Shown here piece after piece: positions 23,701-33,852 of a DNA stretch of 64,000 nt. The notes under the pieces are model-generated. The model saw nothing but the letters and a program-made list of their open reading frames with translations, was not told where the DNA came from and did not search any database. Origin of the DNA: Tomocerus qinae (Eukaryota; Arthropoda; Collembola; Entomobryomorpha; Tomoceridae); the NCBI GenBank assembly GCA_020055645.1, contig CM034546.1, positions 130,965,875 through 131,029,874 of the forward strand, in the 5' to 3' direction. The position numbers and the translations under genes were made by a program. Position 1 is the first letter of the stretch, and each line of letters opens with the position of its first letter.

Positions 23701-26700
23701 ATTTATATTCGGGGGAGAAGTTGTATTTAAAGTCGGGGGAGAAGTTGTATTTATAGTCGGGGGAGAAGTTGTATTTATATTCGGGGGAGAAGTTGTATTT
23801 ATATTCGGGGGAGAAGTTGTATTTATAGTCGGGGGAGAAGTTGTATTTATATTCGGGGGAGAAGTTGTATTTATATTCGGGGGAGAAGTTGTATTTATAT
23901 TCGGGGGAGAAGTTGTATTTATATTTGGGGGAGAGGTCGTAGTTATAATTGGAGGAGGAGTTGTAGTTACATGCGGAGGGGAAGTAGTGTTTACATTTGG
24001 AGGGGAAGTAGTGTTTACATTTGGAGGGGAAGTAGTGTTTACATTTGGAGGGGAAGTAGTGTTTACATTTGGAGGGGAAGTAGTGTTTACATTTGGAGAG
24101 GAAGTAGTGTTTATATTTGGAGGGGAAGTTGTATTTATATGCGGTGGAGAAGTTGTATTTACATTTGGGGGAGTAGTTGTATTTATATTCGGGGGAGAAG
24201 TTGTATTTATATTCGGGGGAGAAGTTGTATTTATATTTGGGGGAGAAGTTGTAGTTAAAAGCGGCGGTAAATTTGTAGTTATTGTTGGTGGTGGCGTTGT
24301 CGTAGTTATGTTGTCTTCGCGGTCCCTACCGGGGTCTAACGGATCTATGCAATATGGCGGCGGAAACGGGTCGTCTAAAAATATCGCCCCAAAATTATTA
24401 TTGTTATTATAAAATTTTGTTATTAACGATTACTACCACATTCTGTATGTATTAATACGAATGTTACTTATTGTTTACATTTTTCTTAAAAATAAATTCT
24501 TACTTTTGCAATTTGGGTTGAAATAAACTAAATTCTTCCATTGAATTGGTTCCTCAAAGTCATTTACCTTCCATGGTGGGAATCTGCCATTGCAGTCGTC
24601 TTTAAAATTCATATTTAATATTAACAGCTACGAAAACAATTATTTAAAGTTATAACAAATATTTAGTTACCAATTTCATGAATTACTCACGTTTCATTGC
24701 AGGTTGCTTTGGATCCGCTGTAAATAATTAAAGAAAAGAAACAAACCGATGAAGAATAAATACTACATAGCCTTAAAACAATTAGCTCACCTTTCTGTTC
24801 ACAAAAAACTTTTGTTTCGATATAAGTGTCACAATCCAATTCGTTTGAAACACAAAACGGGGCAGGGACTGTTGTGTTGTTCGGGCCATAGCAACTTCCA
24901 ATTGTTCTGCAGACTCCAGGTTTAACTGGAGGTGGCGGCTGCTCCTGGAAAATATTTTTGTCCGAGATCCACTTGCCTTTAAAATTCCTCCAATATTTTC
25001 TACTTGCAAATCCGTGAATATCAACCCATCCCACATCCCTCCAATCCCCTTGCGTCAAATTGTAATAGCCATCCAGATCTGATCTATTGGTGATACTAAG
25101 CAGAGTCAAATGGCTGTTCCACGTAGAGCAACAGCTAAGAGCTTCCCACCAATTTAGCTAAAACCACATCAAAATTTATTTTGTACCATTTTTCATTATA
25201 TTTCAAATTTTAAGCTAAGTTTTGAGTGCCACTTCCTTTTCATTTTCATAAATAAATAAAACGTTGCCGTTGCCCCAGGTGAGGGGATTTGGAATTTTAG
25301 GCAGAATAAGTAACTAAATGTTTTTCCGCGTGAAGTGAAAGGGAAATGACACTCAAAACCTAGCTTTATTCGAAATTTCCCACTTACGACTAATTTTCCT
25401 AAAGTATAAGACACTTCAATCGTCGATCCTGTACCTTTGGTAACCAATGTTTTATTCCATTTATGAGTTAGACGACAATAATCCTTCACTTTATCCTTTA
25501 TTCTTGGAAGTGGATTAGTAGGATTTTCTACCACCTTCACGCCAGTATAATTTGTTACTTCCGACTCCTCCACTCTATTATGTACTTTAAAATCTAATTT
25601 CTATTTTTTTAAATGCGATCATTAATGTGTTATAATAAAATGTTTTACAGATTTGATGGCGATAGTATACACAGTTCGGGCTCTAGCTTTGGCGCTGGGG
25701 TCGTCGGTGGTTTTTGAGGAATTCTATCATCTTCTGCAAAAATGATAAAAGTAGTTCAACTCAAAAAAACATTATTTTGTCAATATGAAGGTGCATTTAC
25801 AATCCAAGTGAACTCTGAGCAATTAAATTACAGTTTATAAGGGTTGTTCAATCTGCCAGGCAGTACTATGCTTCCCTTTTGGTCACTAAAGCTAGGTTTT
25901 GAGTGACACTTTCCCTTTCACTTCACACCAAAAAAGGACCATTCAGTTACTTATTCTGCCTAAAACTTTAAATCCCCTTACCAGGGCCAACGGCAATGTT
26001 TTATTTATGAATGTTCCTTTGCGCGTTAAGTGAAAGGAAGTGACACTCAAAACCTAGTTTAATTCATAAAGTTATAGTTATTAAAATGGGAAGAATGCTA
26101 AGTGCAATTCTAATAACTTAATTTTTGTCCAGATCTGATAATTTGACAAATAGCACAACCCAGAGATACCCAAAAAATTGTATGAGTATTTATTTAATGT
26201 AACCTTCCTCGCAATTTGGATTGAACGATAATATATCCGTCCAATAGGATTGGTTATATTCAGTCATTGTTTCCGGATATTTCTTGTTGCAGTCATCTAT
26301 ATGGTGGGTTATATTTATTAGTCAATCTTTTCTAAAAATTACATGTTGAATATTGTGTTGAATATTTTTATTAATAATAGGTTTATTTGCTTACAGTGGA
26401 AGCTCGGTGTCTTTTTATCAGCTACGAATAAAAACAATTGATTATTAGTCTGACAATTATTCTGATGACAGGAATACAAACTAAAGACACAATCTAGCTT
26501 AATTTTATTCAAAAGGCAATGTCGTCAAATTGTAATATTATTCAATATAATTTTAATTTTATAAATATCCAATTCAGTTTTAATTTCAGGATTAATTACG
26601 TTGACTATTCATTGAAAGTTATAAGGAAGACAACATTTTAAAGGAAATTTATTTTTTTATTATTGAAAAGCCATTTTTAAAATTGGGGCGATCGAAATCG

Positions 26701-27617
26701 CGTCGTTAAAAAGTTGAACGATGGTTTTCAATTTTATAAGAACGTTAATACAACTTACGGTCCTCGCAGTAAACCGTTGCATTAAGAATTGTGTCACAAT
26801 TGGTATCTACAGCATAGAATTTACCAGGGGGCTTCGTTGAATCACTCCCTACCGTTTTGCATACTCCTTTTGTAACTGGATTTGGCGGTTGCTCTAAAAA
26901 TACTTCTTCGTCGTCGACATACTGCCCTTTCAAATTTCTCCAGTCTTTCCCAAACCCGTGTATATCCACCCACCCCATTTTCTTCCAGTCCCCAGTCGTG
27001 AAAGCGTGATAACCATCAAGGTCTAATCTATTGGCAACACTGGCCAGAGTTTTCGGTATACCATCTTTGAAATATTTGCAGCAGGCTGCTGCTTCATACC
27101 AAGTGAGCTGCAAATATTAATAGGAAATTATCTAACAAGTGTATCTTTTGGCGGCAAAATAATATTTCCAGATTTTGAAAATGTTTTTGAGAGCCTTTTT
27201 CGGCATTAGAAAATACTTTTATTTTAGGAAATATCTTCGGTGTCGACATTTTTTCGGAATAAGCATGCTTTCGATTTTCTCAAAAACAAAAGTTGTAGGA
27301 ATTTTTAAAAAAGGGACACGTTTAACAATTTTAAAAAATAAATGTCTGAAATGTGTACTAAAGCATGGAAATAATAATTAATTTAGAATTACAGCATAAT
27401 GATCAATAATTTTTCAAATTTTACCACTCACTGGTAAAAAATTTTCTGAGTAGTATACTTTGATTCTGGTTCCTGTGCTTTTAACAAGAGTATTTCGGTG
27501 GAGGAATGCACTTCGTGTACACAATGAATATGGCTCCCTGGCTTGTTCTGTGGACGGTGGACCACAAAGTATAAAAACGGTAACGATGATCAAAGTAAAT
27601 AAAAAATTTCTTGACAT
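20771..27617 (-). CDS. Secreted mucin-like protein with three CTLDs (lectin gene III)
   Basis: Exons: 27617-27432 (signal peptide MSRNFLFTLIIVTVFILC), 27107-26759 (CTLD-B1), 26421-26395, 26296-26204, 25733-25673, 25574-25388, 25157-24791 (CTLD-B2), 24717-24691, 24599-24504, 24374-22992 (mucin exon), 22491-22377 and 22033-21772 (CTLD-A), 21043 to about 20920-20935, and 20860-20771 (RGKEMRR tail ending CHTC, stop). The lower end of the penultimate exon is ambiguous between two donors. CTLD-B exons carry LTWYEAAACC, WVDIHGF and CED/CEQ ends; CTLD-A carries LSWKGAKRKCE, WAAGEPKDD and YFICIRP. The mucin exon encodes an N-I-N-T-T-S-P-P octapeptide array, each unit with an N-x-T sequon and abundant Thr/Ser for O-glycosylation. 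Two adjacent 23-bp units break the frame, and phase arithmetic shows the exon is exactly 2 nt short. Either two homopolymer errors or a real disruption explains this. A glycosylated secreted or surface lectin is likely; its ligand is unknown. Confidence 0.78.
21150..21242. repeat. GGGTTTTTT-type repeat in an intron of lectin gene III
   Basis: AAACCCAATAAACCCAGGGT and GGTCGGGTTTTTTTACC blocks match the repeats at 11462-11580 and 12140-12245. Confidence 0.45.
21346..21592. mobile_element. TTTTAGCC/TTTTGCCC-type non-autonomous element in an intron of lectin gene III
   Basis: It starts TTCTATTTTAGCCGGC and ends ACCCACCGGCTAGTTTAACTC. Its interior has GCCCAC and TAGCCAC motifs like those of the copies at 6361-6603 and 60375-61010. 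Confidence 0.5.
22992..24374 (-). repeat. Coding minisatellite: about 45 copies of a 24-bp unit encoding NINTTSPP
   Basis: In minus-strand sense the unit is AATATAAATACAACTTCTCC plus CCCG or a close variant. Variants replace NIN by TIN, TLN, NVN, HIN or TIT. Units at about 24000-24120 form a homogenised subgroup (NVNTTSPP). One unit is 21 bp (in frame). Two consecutive units (about 23491-23536) are 23 bp, with GGGG instead of GGGGG. Flanks are non-repetitive Thr/Pro-rich coding sequence in the same frame on both sides. Confidence 0.9.
25212..25374. mobile_element. MITE with AAGCTAGGTTTTGAGTG-type ends
   Basis: TAAGCTAAGTTTTGAGTGCC at the left and GACACTCAAAACCTAGCTTT at the right. It sits in the intron just before CTLD-B2 of lectin gene III and close to that intron's donor. 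Confidence 0.7.
25886..26067. mobile_element. MITE with AAGCTAGGTTTTGAGTG-type ends
   Basis: AAAGCTAGGTTTTGAGTGAC at the left and GTGACACTCAAAACCTAGTT at the right. The interior is similar to 25212-25374 in inverted orientation. It lies in another intron of lectin gene III. Confidence 0.7.
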
Positions 27618-29950
27618 TCTAGTGTGCGTAGTTTCTTGTTGCTATTTACTCAACAATTACTAAATAAAATTTATTATAATTTTATTAATACTTATTTTTT
27701 AAATCTATTAATCTGTTTTTTCCCAATTTCTTCTGTAAACATTTTGCAACTTTTAAAGTCAACAAATACCCACATAATATTTCAAGACTTCATCATTAAA
27801 TCAAAACACAATTAGATAATTATACTTATATCTTTCAAATGACTCTTATACACTGACTTAAAAAAATTCAAATTAAGTAAATGCTCTTAAAACAATTAAT
27901 CTCTTTATTTGAATTAAGAACAAAATTGTACTAAGGAAATGAGTGCAAATTCGGGCTCTCTAAATGTAAAGGTTTAAAACTATATGCACAAACATGTTCT
28001 TGTCCAATATTGAGTTTTATTATACTTTGTTTGGAACTATGATTTATTAAATAAACATTTGAGTATTATGTAATGACCGACCATGCATAATTGTTTAGTG
28101 CCGACTGCTCGTTAAGCTTTTACTTTTGACTAATGTAATTGTGTCAGCCACTGTCCATTATTTCTATAGTTGCCAATAATATCAAAAATGTATTTCGACC
28201 TTGGTTGGCCTTTAATTGTCAGCAAATTGCATAACAGTGGATATTCATTCAATCCATTGTTTACAGGAATGTGAGTGATAATTTTAGCAAATGCTCAATT
28301 TCTAATTTGTTTGGTGTTTATTGTCCCAGTATTTTCCTAGGGAGGGATTGAGGATATTACAAACGGAAAAATAATTGAAGCTTATTTATTTATTCCTTAA
28401 TGGACGATATGTTATAGCACGCATAAAAAAACTCTGTGTGTTGGTGCATGTGTGTTAAAACCCAATGTTTTTGTAAAAGCAAACCTAATTGTTTTAGAAT
28501 TCGACGTGTAGAATTTAACGACAACATTCAACTTCCAAGAAATTTTCCTTATTCCTTCATCCAGCACTAAAATTTTAAAAAAATGAAATAATATGTAATA
28601 ATATGCGAACAAGCACGTATCCAGTAGGGGAAGGGGGTGGGGGTGCAGCGTTATCGCAGCGCAGCGGAATTGTTTGATATTTTGAGAAAAATTTCCCTTT
28701 TTTTGGATTTCGGGGGGGGGGGGCATTTGCTCCCAATGCCCCCCTCAATACGGCCTTGTCCCCCCTAAATCTGACAAAAAGAAAAGTCCCTAGAACTTCC
28801 AAAAATTACAAAATTTTTCACACTTTTTTGCGGCCCCGCTTGACCAAATTTTTGGATACGTGCCTGTATGCGAAAATGGTACGTTTCCATTTAAAATTTG
28901 TCGGGCATGTGTCATTTTGTTTCGTTCATTTTCAATTTCAAACCTTGACCATTTCCTGTAAAATTTCATTATGTACAAATATAATATACATAGTTCCTAT
29001 GGTCGTAATATTGGTCTCTGCCTCTGAACGTACGGTTCATATGAACGTTAGATGACAATGTGAATTTAACCATGCATTCATACATTTACTGTTGCTCAAT
29101 GTTCACTTTCTACTTTTTATAGGAAAACTGACCCAGAAATTATCTTTAAAATTGAGTTAAGGGTGGTTAAAAGCGGGGTAACTTGAGCATACACTTTCTG
29201 TGTATTACCTAGAATTAGAGTGTAGCCCATATTTATTTACCAAAAGTCTTCAAAATTTCCAAAAAATGTGGCGGAATGTAAGCACTTTGGGCTTGTGGCT
29301 CAGGAAAATTTGAAATTTCTAAAAAGTTAGAAGGAATTAATGTTTTCAGGCTAACGCTGTAATTAAAAACGTATTAAATGCTACCAACCACCTTTAACTC
29401 AATTTTATGGATAATAAGCAAGGAGAGTACCGTTAACTTTTGGTTAATTTGGTAATGATTTATAATTTATGGCATGCCGTACACGGTAATTTTGTATCTA
29501 TTACTGCATCCACGCACTTGGCAAAATCCTGTCCAAACACAGTTAGGTAATGTCATAGTAGATTTTCTGTTGATGGCATAGGTAGTTGGAAAGCAGTCGC
29601 TGTCAGGAAAGAATGTTATTGTTTTATGCATTCAAAATTGTTTATTTCTAATTGTACATTTTTTACGAATATTCATATTTACAAATTAGATGCAATACAA
29701 AACTGATAATCTTGTTATAGATATTGATATAACCCATTCAGATAAGTATTATACATTAGCATCATGTTTCATTACACTTGTGTATGTAAAGTCCATTAAA
29801 ATTTTGTTCAGACGAATGAATGGTATGTCACCTTTTTATTTTTCTGGTAAAAACTTATTCTTGCTTCTCATTTTTGACACAAACCTGCATAAAAAATATT
29901 AATGATACTCCAAAATAAATAGTGCAAGGTAAATAATAAATTAAAACCAA
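27618..29950. other. Intergenic, no gene seen apart from one MITE
   Basis: AT-rich spacer between lectin gene III and the odorant-binding protein gene. Short ORFs at 28.4-29.0 kb overlap the MITE at 28610-28866 and are not convincing. Confidence 0.5.
28610..28866. mobile_element. hAT-like MITE of the CAGGCACGTATCCAG family with an exact 8-bp target site duplication
   Basis: The ends are CAAGCACGTATCCAG and TTTGGATACGTGCCTG. TATGCGAA stands on both sides (28602-28609 and 28867-28874). The interior has a G-run and GGGGGCATTTG/CCCCCCT motifs and no coding capacity. Confidence 0.85.
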
Positions 29951-30649
29951 TCAGACCCTTTGGAAAGCTTTTCCGCTGCAACCCCAAATATCTTGGATGC
30001 TATTGCAGCCCTTGTTTTTTAAGGCGGACCCTGAAATTTTAACAATGAAAACTGTATTGGAAACAGTTTCTGCTAGGACTATTTCGATCAATTCAAAATT
30101 TCAAATAACTCAAATGCAAAATTGATTTGTAAATAAATAGTAATAATTCAAAATTTAAACTGCCAACCGTTATTATCGATGCATATTACTAGTTCCTTTA
30201 CAAGTGGTTCGATTTCATTGGCTGGGAATCCTGTTTTCTTCAGAGTATCAGCCAAGGGATTTTTTAGAAATGTGTTGTCTTCTGATACCTAAATAATTAG
30301 GCATTTAAAATTGCAATAACATTCTTTTATTGTATTGTAGGTTATATTAAAATTGATTACCAGGCCAATTTTCTTGAGGAAACAGATGTAGATGCAGAAG
30401 ATGTCCTTTGGCTCTCTACCTTTGGGATCGTAGGTAGAGTTGTAACTAGTGAAACAGTCATCTCTCATTTGTCTCATGTCCTCCGGTAAACTTAATGGTG
30501 CTCCCAAACAATTTGGTTCGTCGGGTTTGCCTGTAGCCTTTAATTTAAATTATTACATTGCTTGCCTTTAAATTGCCATTTTCAAATAAAAGTCTTACAT
30601 TCACGCATTGGAGAAGAGTAAAGAGAAGGCAAATATACAATGCAATCAT
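29951..30649 (-). CDS. Odorant-binding protein (PBP/GOBP family), complete
   Basis: Four exons (30649-30599, 30537-30361, 30288-30168, 30030-29951) join at GT-AG sites in frame to 142 residues. The first exon is a signal peptide (MIALYICLLFTLLQCVN). The mature part has the classical six cysteines: one in MRDDC, then C-x3-C in IFCIYIC, one in LVICID, and the final pair C-x8-C in KGCNSIQDIWGC. The x3 and x8 spacings are the diagnostic PBP/GOBP spacings, and FLKKIGL after the third cysteine is also typical. An extra cysteine (EPNC) precedes the set. Family members are small secreted helical carriers of hydrophobic ligands in chemosensory lymph or other fluids; this one's ligand and tissue are unknown. 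Length is normal. No OBP neighbour is present. Confidence 0.9.
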
Positions 30650-31905
30650 ATTTGAGTAGCGTTCAAAACGTTAATGTAATTTTTTTCTAAATTTGATCGG
30701 ATGATAATAAAAATGTGTAGAACAAGGCGATCCTGGCGTAGAAGGTTTTACTCCCTAAAACATCACTGACTCAACTATATGCAGCAACGACAACTGATAT
30801 TATTATTTTAATAAGTTATACACTAATTAGTGCAGGAATAACAATACCAACCAGGTACAAGTTTGGTAGTTTTTTGGATTTTTTTTAACACCTTGGGTAT
30901 TTATTTCACAAAGCACTTTGAGTCTTTTTGTTATTTTCCTTCGTCAAACAGCTGTTACACTTTATTCATGAAATAAATTTTGAAATGAATTTAAAAAAAT
31001 CTCAAGCAGTAATAACTTTACACCTGAACTATAAAAATTCTTAGATTTTTAAGCCTAATATAAAAATATAATAATAAAAGTTGTCTATCTATGTAAACCA
31101 ATATTACAAAATCCTCTAAAAAGTAGAGTAGAGACTATTTTTCAGGAATGACCGATCAATTTGATGGCTAGATGCTGACATGAAAATCTATAAAACTGAA
31201 CTTGTAACTTTGTAAGTACTTGATGCTAATGATGCTACACAATGTCTAAATGCTATTGAAAAGTTGAAAACTCACGCAGAGGTAATTTCGTTGGTAATTT
31301 TATTATTAAGTAAGCAGGAAATCCCATAGAAATGCACTAAATAAATTATTTACATTTTGCATGATCATGCACTTCGCAATGATATTCAAAACCACATTTA
31401 AGTTCAAAACTAACCGCAAGCCGTAACAGAAGCTCGCCTTAGTGAACGGAACCGTGTACACATCTTAAGTAAAAGAATAGTATAGGTAGAAATAAATTAA
31501 ATATACATTTCTTTTTTCTTGGAAGTTAGTTTTGTTATAAAAATATTTTGGATTATATGGCAATAATAATTAATTTTCAACCAAATTCGGAACCAAGGCT
31601 GTAATACATAGGTATATAATTTTAAAAGGAATTTGGATTGTACCTCCCATTATCTCAGTAACAGGGTATTTTGATTTTGGGCTTAATGTTAAATAGTAAA
31701 TGTGGTAGCCAAAAGAGTAAAGGATGTTTATCATCCTTTATAACATCACATAACATCCAGTAAAACTTATTTATCTGATTTCTCTACAGTCTCTCGAAGG
31801 ATTATACTAACTGTATACAAAATATTGAAAGTTTTGTAAGCAAATGAATACTCAAGGGTAGTACTAGTCACTGTATTAAATTTAATACAATTACAAAAAA
31901 TAGTA
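30650..31905. other. Intergenic, no gene seen; transposon fragment at about 31400-31440
   Basis: AAGCCGTAACAGAAGCTCGCCTTAG at about 31413 is the end of the element family seen complete at about 40859-41327. Confidence 0.45.
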
Positions 31906-33852
31906 TTACAGTTTTGGTTTGTCATTCAAAGAATGTTGTGGCTGGCCTTGAGCATCACTTAATACAGCTTTGACATATTCAGATAAAGATAGAAGCTTCC
32001 CGATTGTTGGCGAAGCAACTTTTACATTATTTCCCGTGATCATTGGATTTATGTGCGGGTTGTGGAGCTCTGCAATTTGACTGGAACAGGCTTGAGCTGG
32101 ATCTCCCGAGGCGGAGAGAGCTCCTCCCCAAAACTCGTTTCCAGGAAGAGAGTTTCCATCCCATGCGTAAGTGACTACTAGCAGTTTGTTCTGATGCTTC
32201 CCAATCAATTTGTCATGTGGGTCTCTTTTTCCAAAATGGATCGTTACACTTCCACCATCCACTTCAATAACTCCCCCATTTTTAATTCCATCACAAGAAT
32301 TCTCGTTGAACCAACTAAAGTAAATATCTGAGATCCGAGTCAACTTCAAAGACCGAATAGCGTCTGCAAAGCCCTTTAAAAATAGCTTTTCCTGCTCAGG
32401 ACTTATTTGCCAAACGCCAAGACCAAATCCAACAACGTGTAGAAAAACATTCTGTTTATTATCTTCCCCGCGTTCATTGGATTCCAAAAGTAAAGTTTCC
32501 GCAACGATCTTGCATCTCTTTTGATAAATCTCCCCGTCCAGAATGATATCCCGGTTAATTAGTAATAAATTATTTTTCGTATTGTCAATTTCTTTTGCTA
32601 CGTCTTTCCAAACACGAAAATACTCACGGTCATAAAATCCCGCCCAGATTTTCAACAAATCTGCCCTGTTTGAATACATTTCTTCGGTTTTAAAATCTTC
32701 AGGAGAAATGTCTCCATAACCTTTTTCTTTCGTATTTTGTTGTTTAGTCAACAACATATCTTGCCATTCCATAAAATTTTCCTTTTCAAATCTGGATCCA
32801 ACGACTCCTATGACGATTCCATAACGTTGATGAGTGTCGCTGAAGCTGACAATTCCTTTGTTGAACCGATTTCCCGAATTTATGAACACACTACGACTAG
32901 AAGCACCCAGCAAAGAGGATATTTTCATCTCATCGTAACTCAAACAATTTTCTAAAAGCAGTGGAGACTTTTCTTTCGCTGTACCAACGCTCTCCCATCC
33001 CCCACTATTTTTTCTCCAGTTACAAGCTGATAAAAATCTCCTGGACCAACAAACTGAACTGCTCGTTTTATAAAAAGTCTAGTTACGAATTCCGCAACTC
33101 CCATGTTTTTGTAAACCGATTTTTCAACGGCACTTCCAAATTCTTTTTTATGTTCCAAAAAATCAATCACTAAAAGAATTACTTTTTCATGGATTATTGG
33201 ATATGATAATTTTGCATTATTTTCCAAGCGGTTCTCATAGCTTTTCCTGTTTATGCTTGGCAACTGATCGTAGTGCTCCAAAAGTTCTTTGCTTTTTATT
33301 GTACTGATTGGAAATTTAATACTGAAGGCATCTGAATTTTTTATTAGGCTGTCTAGCTTGATAGTTGGTAAGGGGTTTGTCGTTGCACTCTCCTCTAAAT
33401 ATTTTTTCCTCCGTTCCAGATCTACATCGCCGGAATGTGAAGAGCGTTTATTAAAGAACATCTTGTTTAAACTACCTTGCTGAAATCGAAACTTGGAACT
33501 CATTTCCGGATCCTTCAGCGGTATAATATTCTGCAATAAGGCATAATCAATTTAGATTTATAAATAAATATATTATTGTGAAAACGGTAAATTAAAAAAA
33601 AGAAATTCTATTTTCCTTTACTTGCTAACTAACACCGGTGAGTATAAATAAAAATTAATGGCCCAATCAAATAATGAACTCAAGGTATTTTAGTTACTTT
33701 TGTTTTAAAAGTTGGTTCCGGCTTCTAATGAATAACTAAGCTTAAACAAGACTTACGTTTAAAATCTCCCACTTTGTGAGCAAAATGATAATTGCTAAGA
33801 ACAGAGTAGCACAAAATATTCGATGAATCATTAATTTCCACGATTTATGCAT
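31906..33852 (-). CDS. Membrane-anchored protein resembling DUF4804, with a one-base frameshift
   Basis: Exon 1 (33852-33757) encodes 32 residues with a hydrophobic segment (FCATLFLAIIILL) after a basic start, a signal anchor or signal peptide. Exon 2 (33530-31906) starts in the same phase after TTATTGCAG. It contains two long frames: up to about 32980 (ends LVQRKKSL..) and from there to the stop (starts KSPLLLENCLSYDEM). One missing base at about 32980 joins them to about 573 residues. Marker strings are FINSGNRFN, GIVIGVVGSRFE, HVVGFGLGVW, AWDGNSLPGNEFWGGALSAS and GDPAQACSSQI. From memory these resemble the DUF4804 family, reported in bacteria such as Legionella and in a few invertebrates; I could not search. 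Biochemical function is not established. The frameshift may be a sequencing error or a young null allele. There is one intron only, in the leader. Confidence 0.7.

Noticed and set aside
22992..24374. Regular 24-bp repeats as a CRISPR-like array
   Set aside because: There are no unique spacers between repeats, the unit is protein-coding and the DNA is eukaryotic.
23088..24412. Plus-strand ORFs of 110, 151, 317 and 95 residues with GEVVFIFGG or RGRSCIYI repeats
   Set aside because: They are the antisense of the minus-strand NINTTSPP exon, which has splice sites, matching phases and coding flanks. A 24-bp repeat (a multiple of 3) keeps every frame open.
28412..28802. Proline-rich ORFs at the 28.6-kb MITE
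   Set aside because: They cross the G/C runs of the transposon and have no conserved features.
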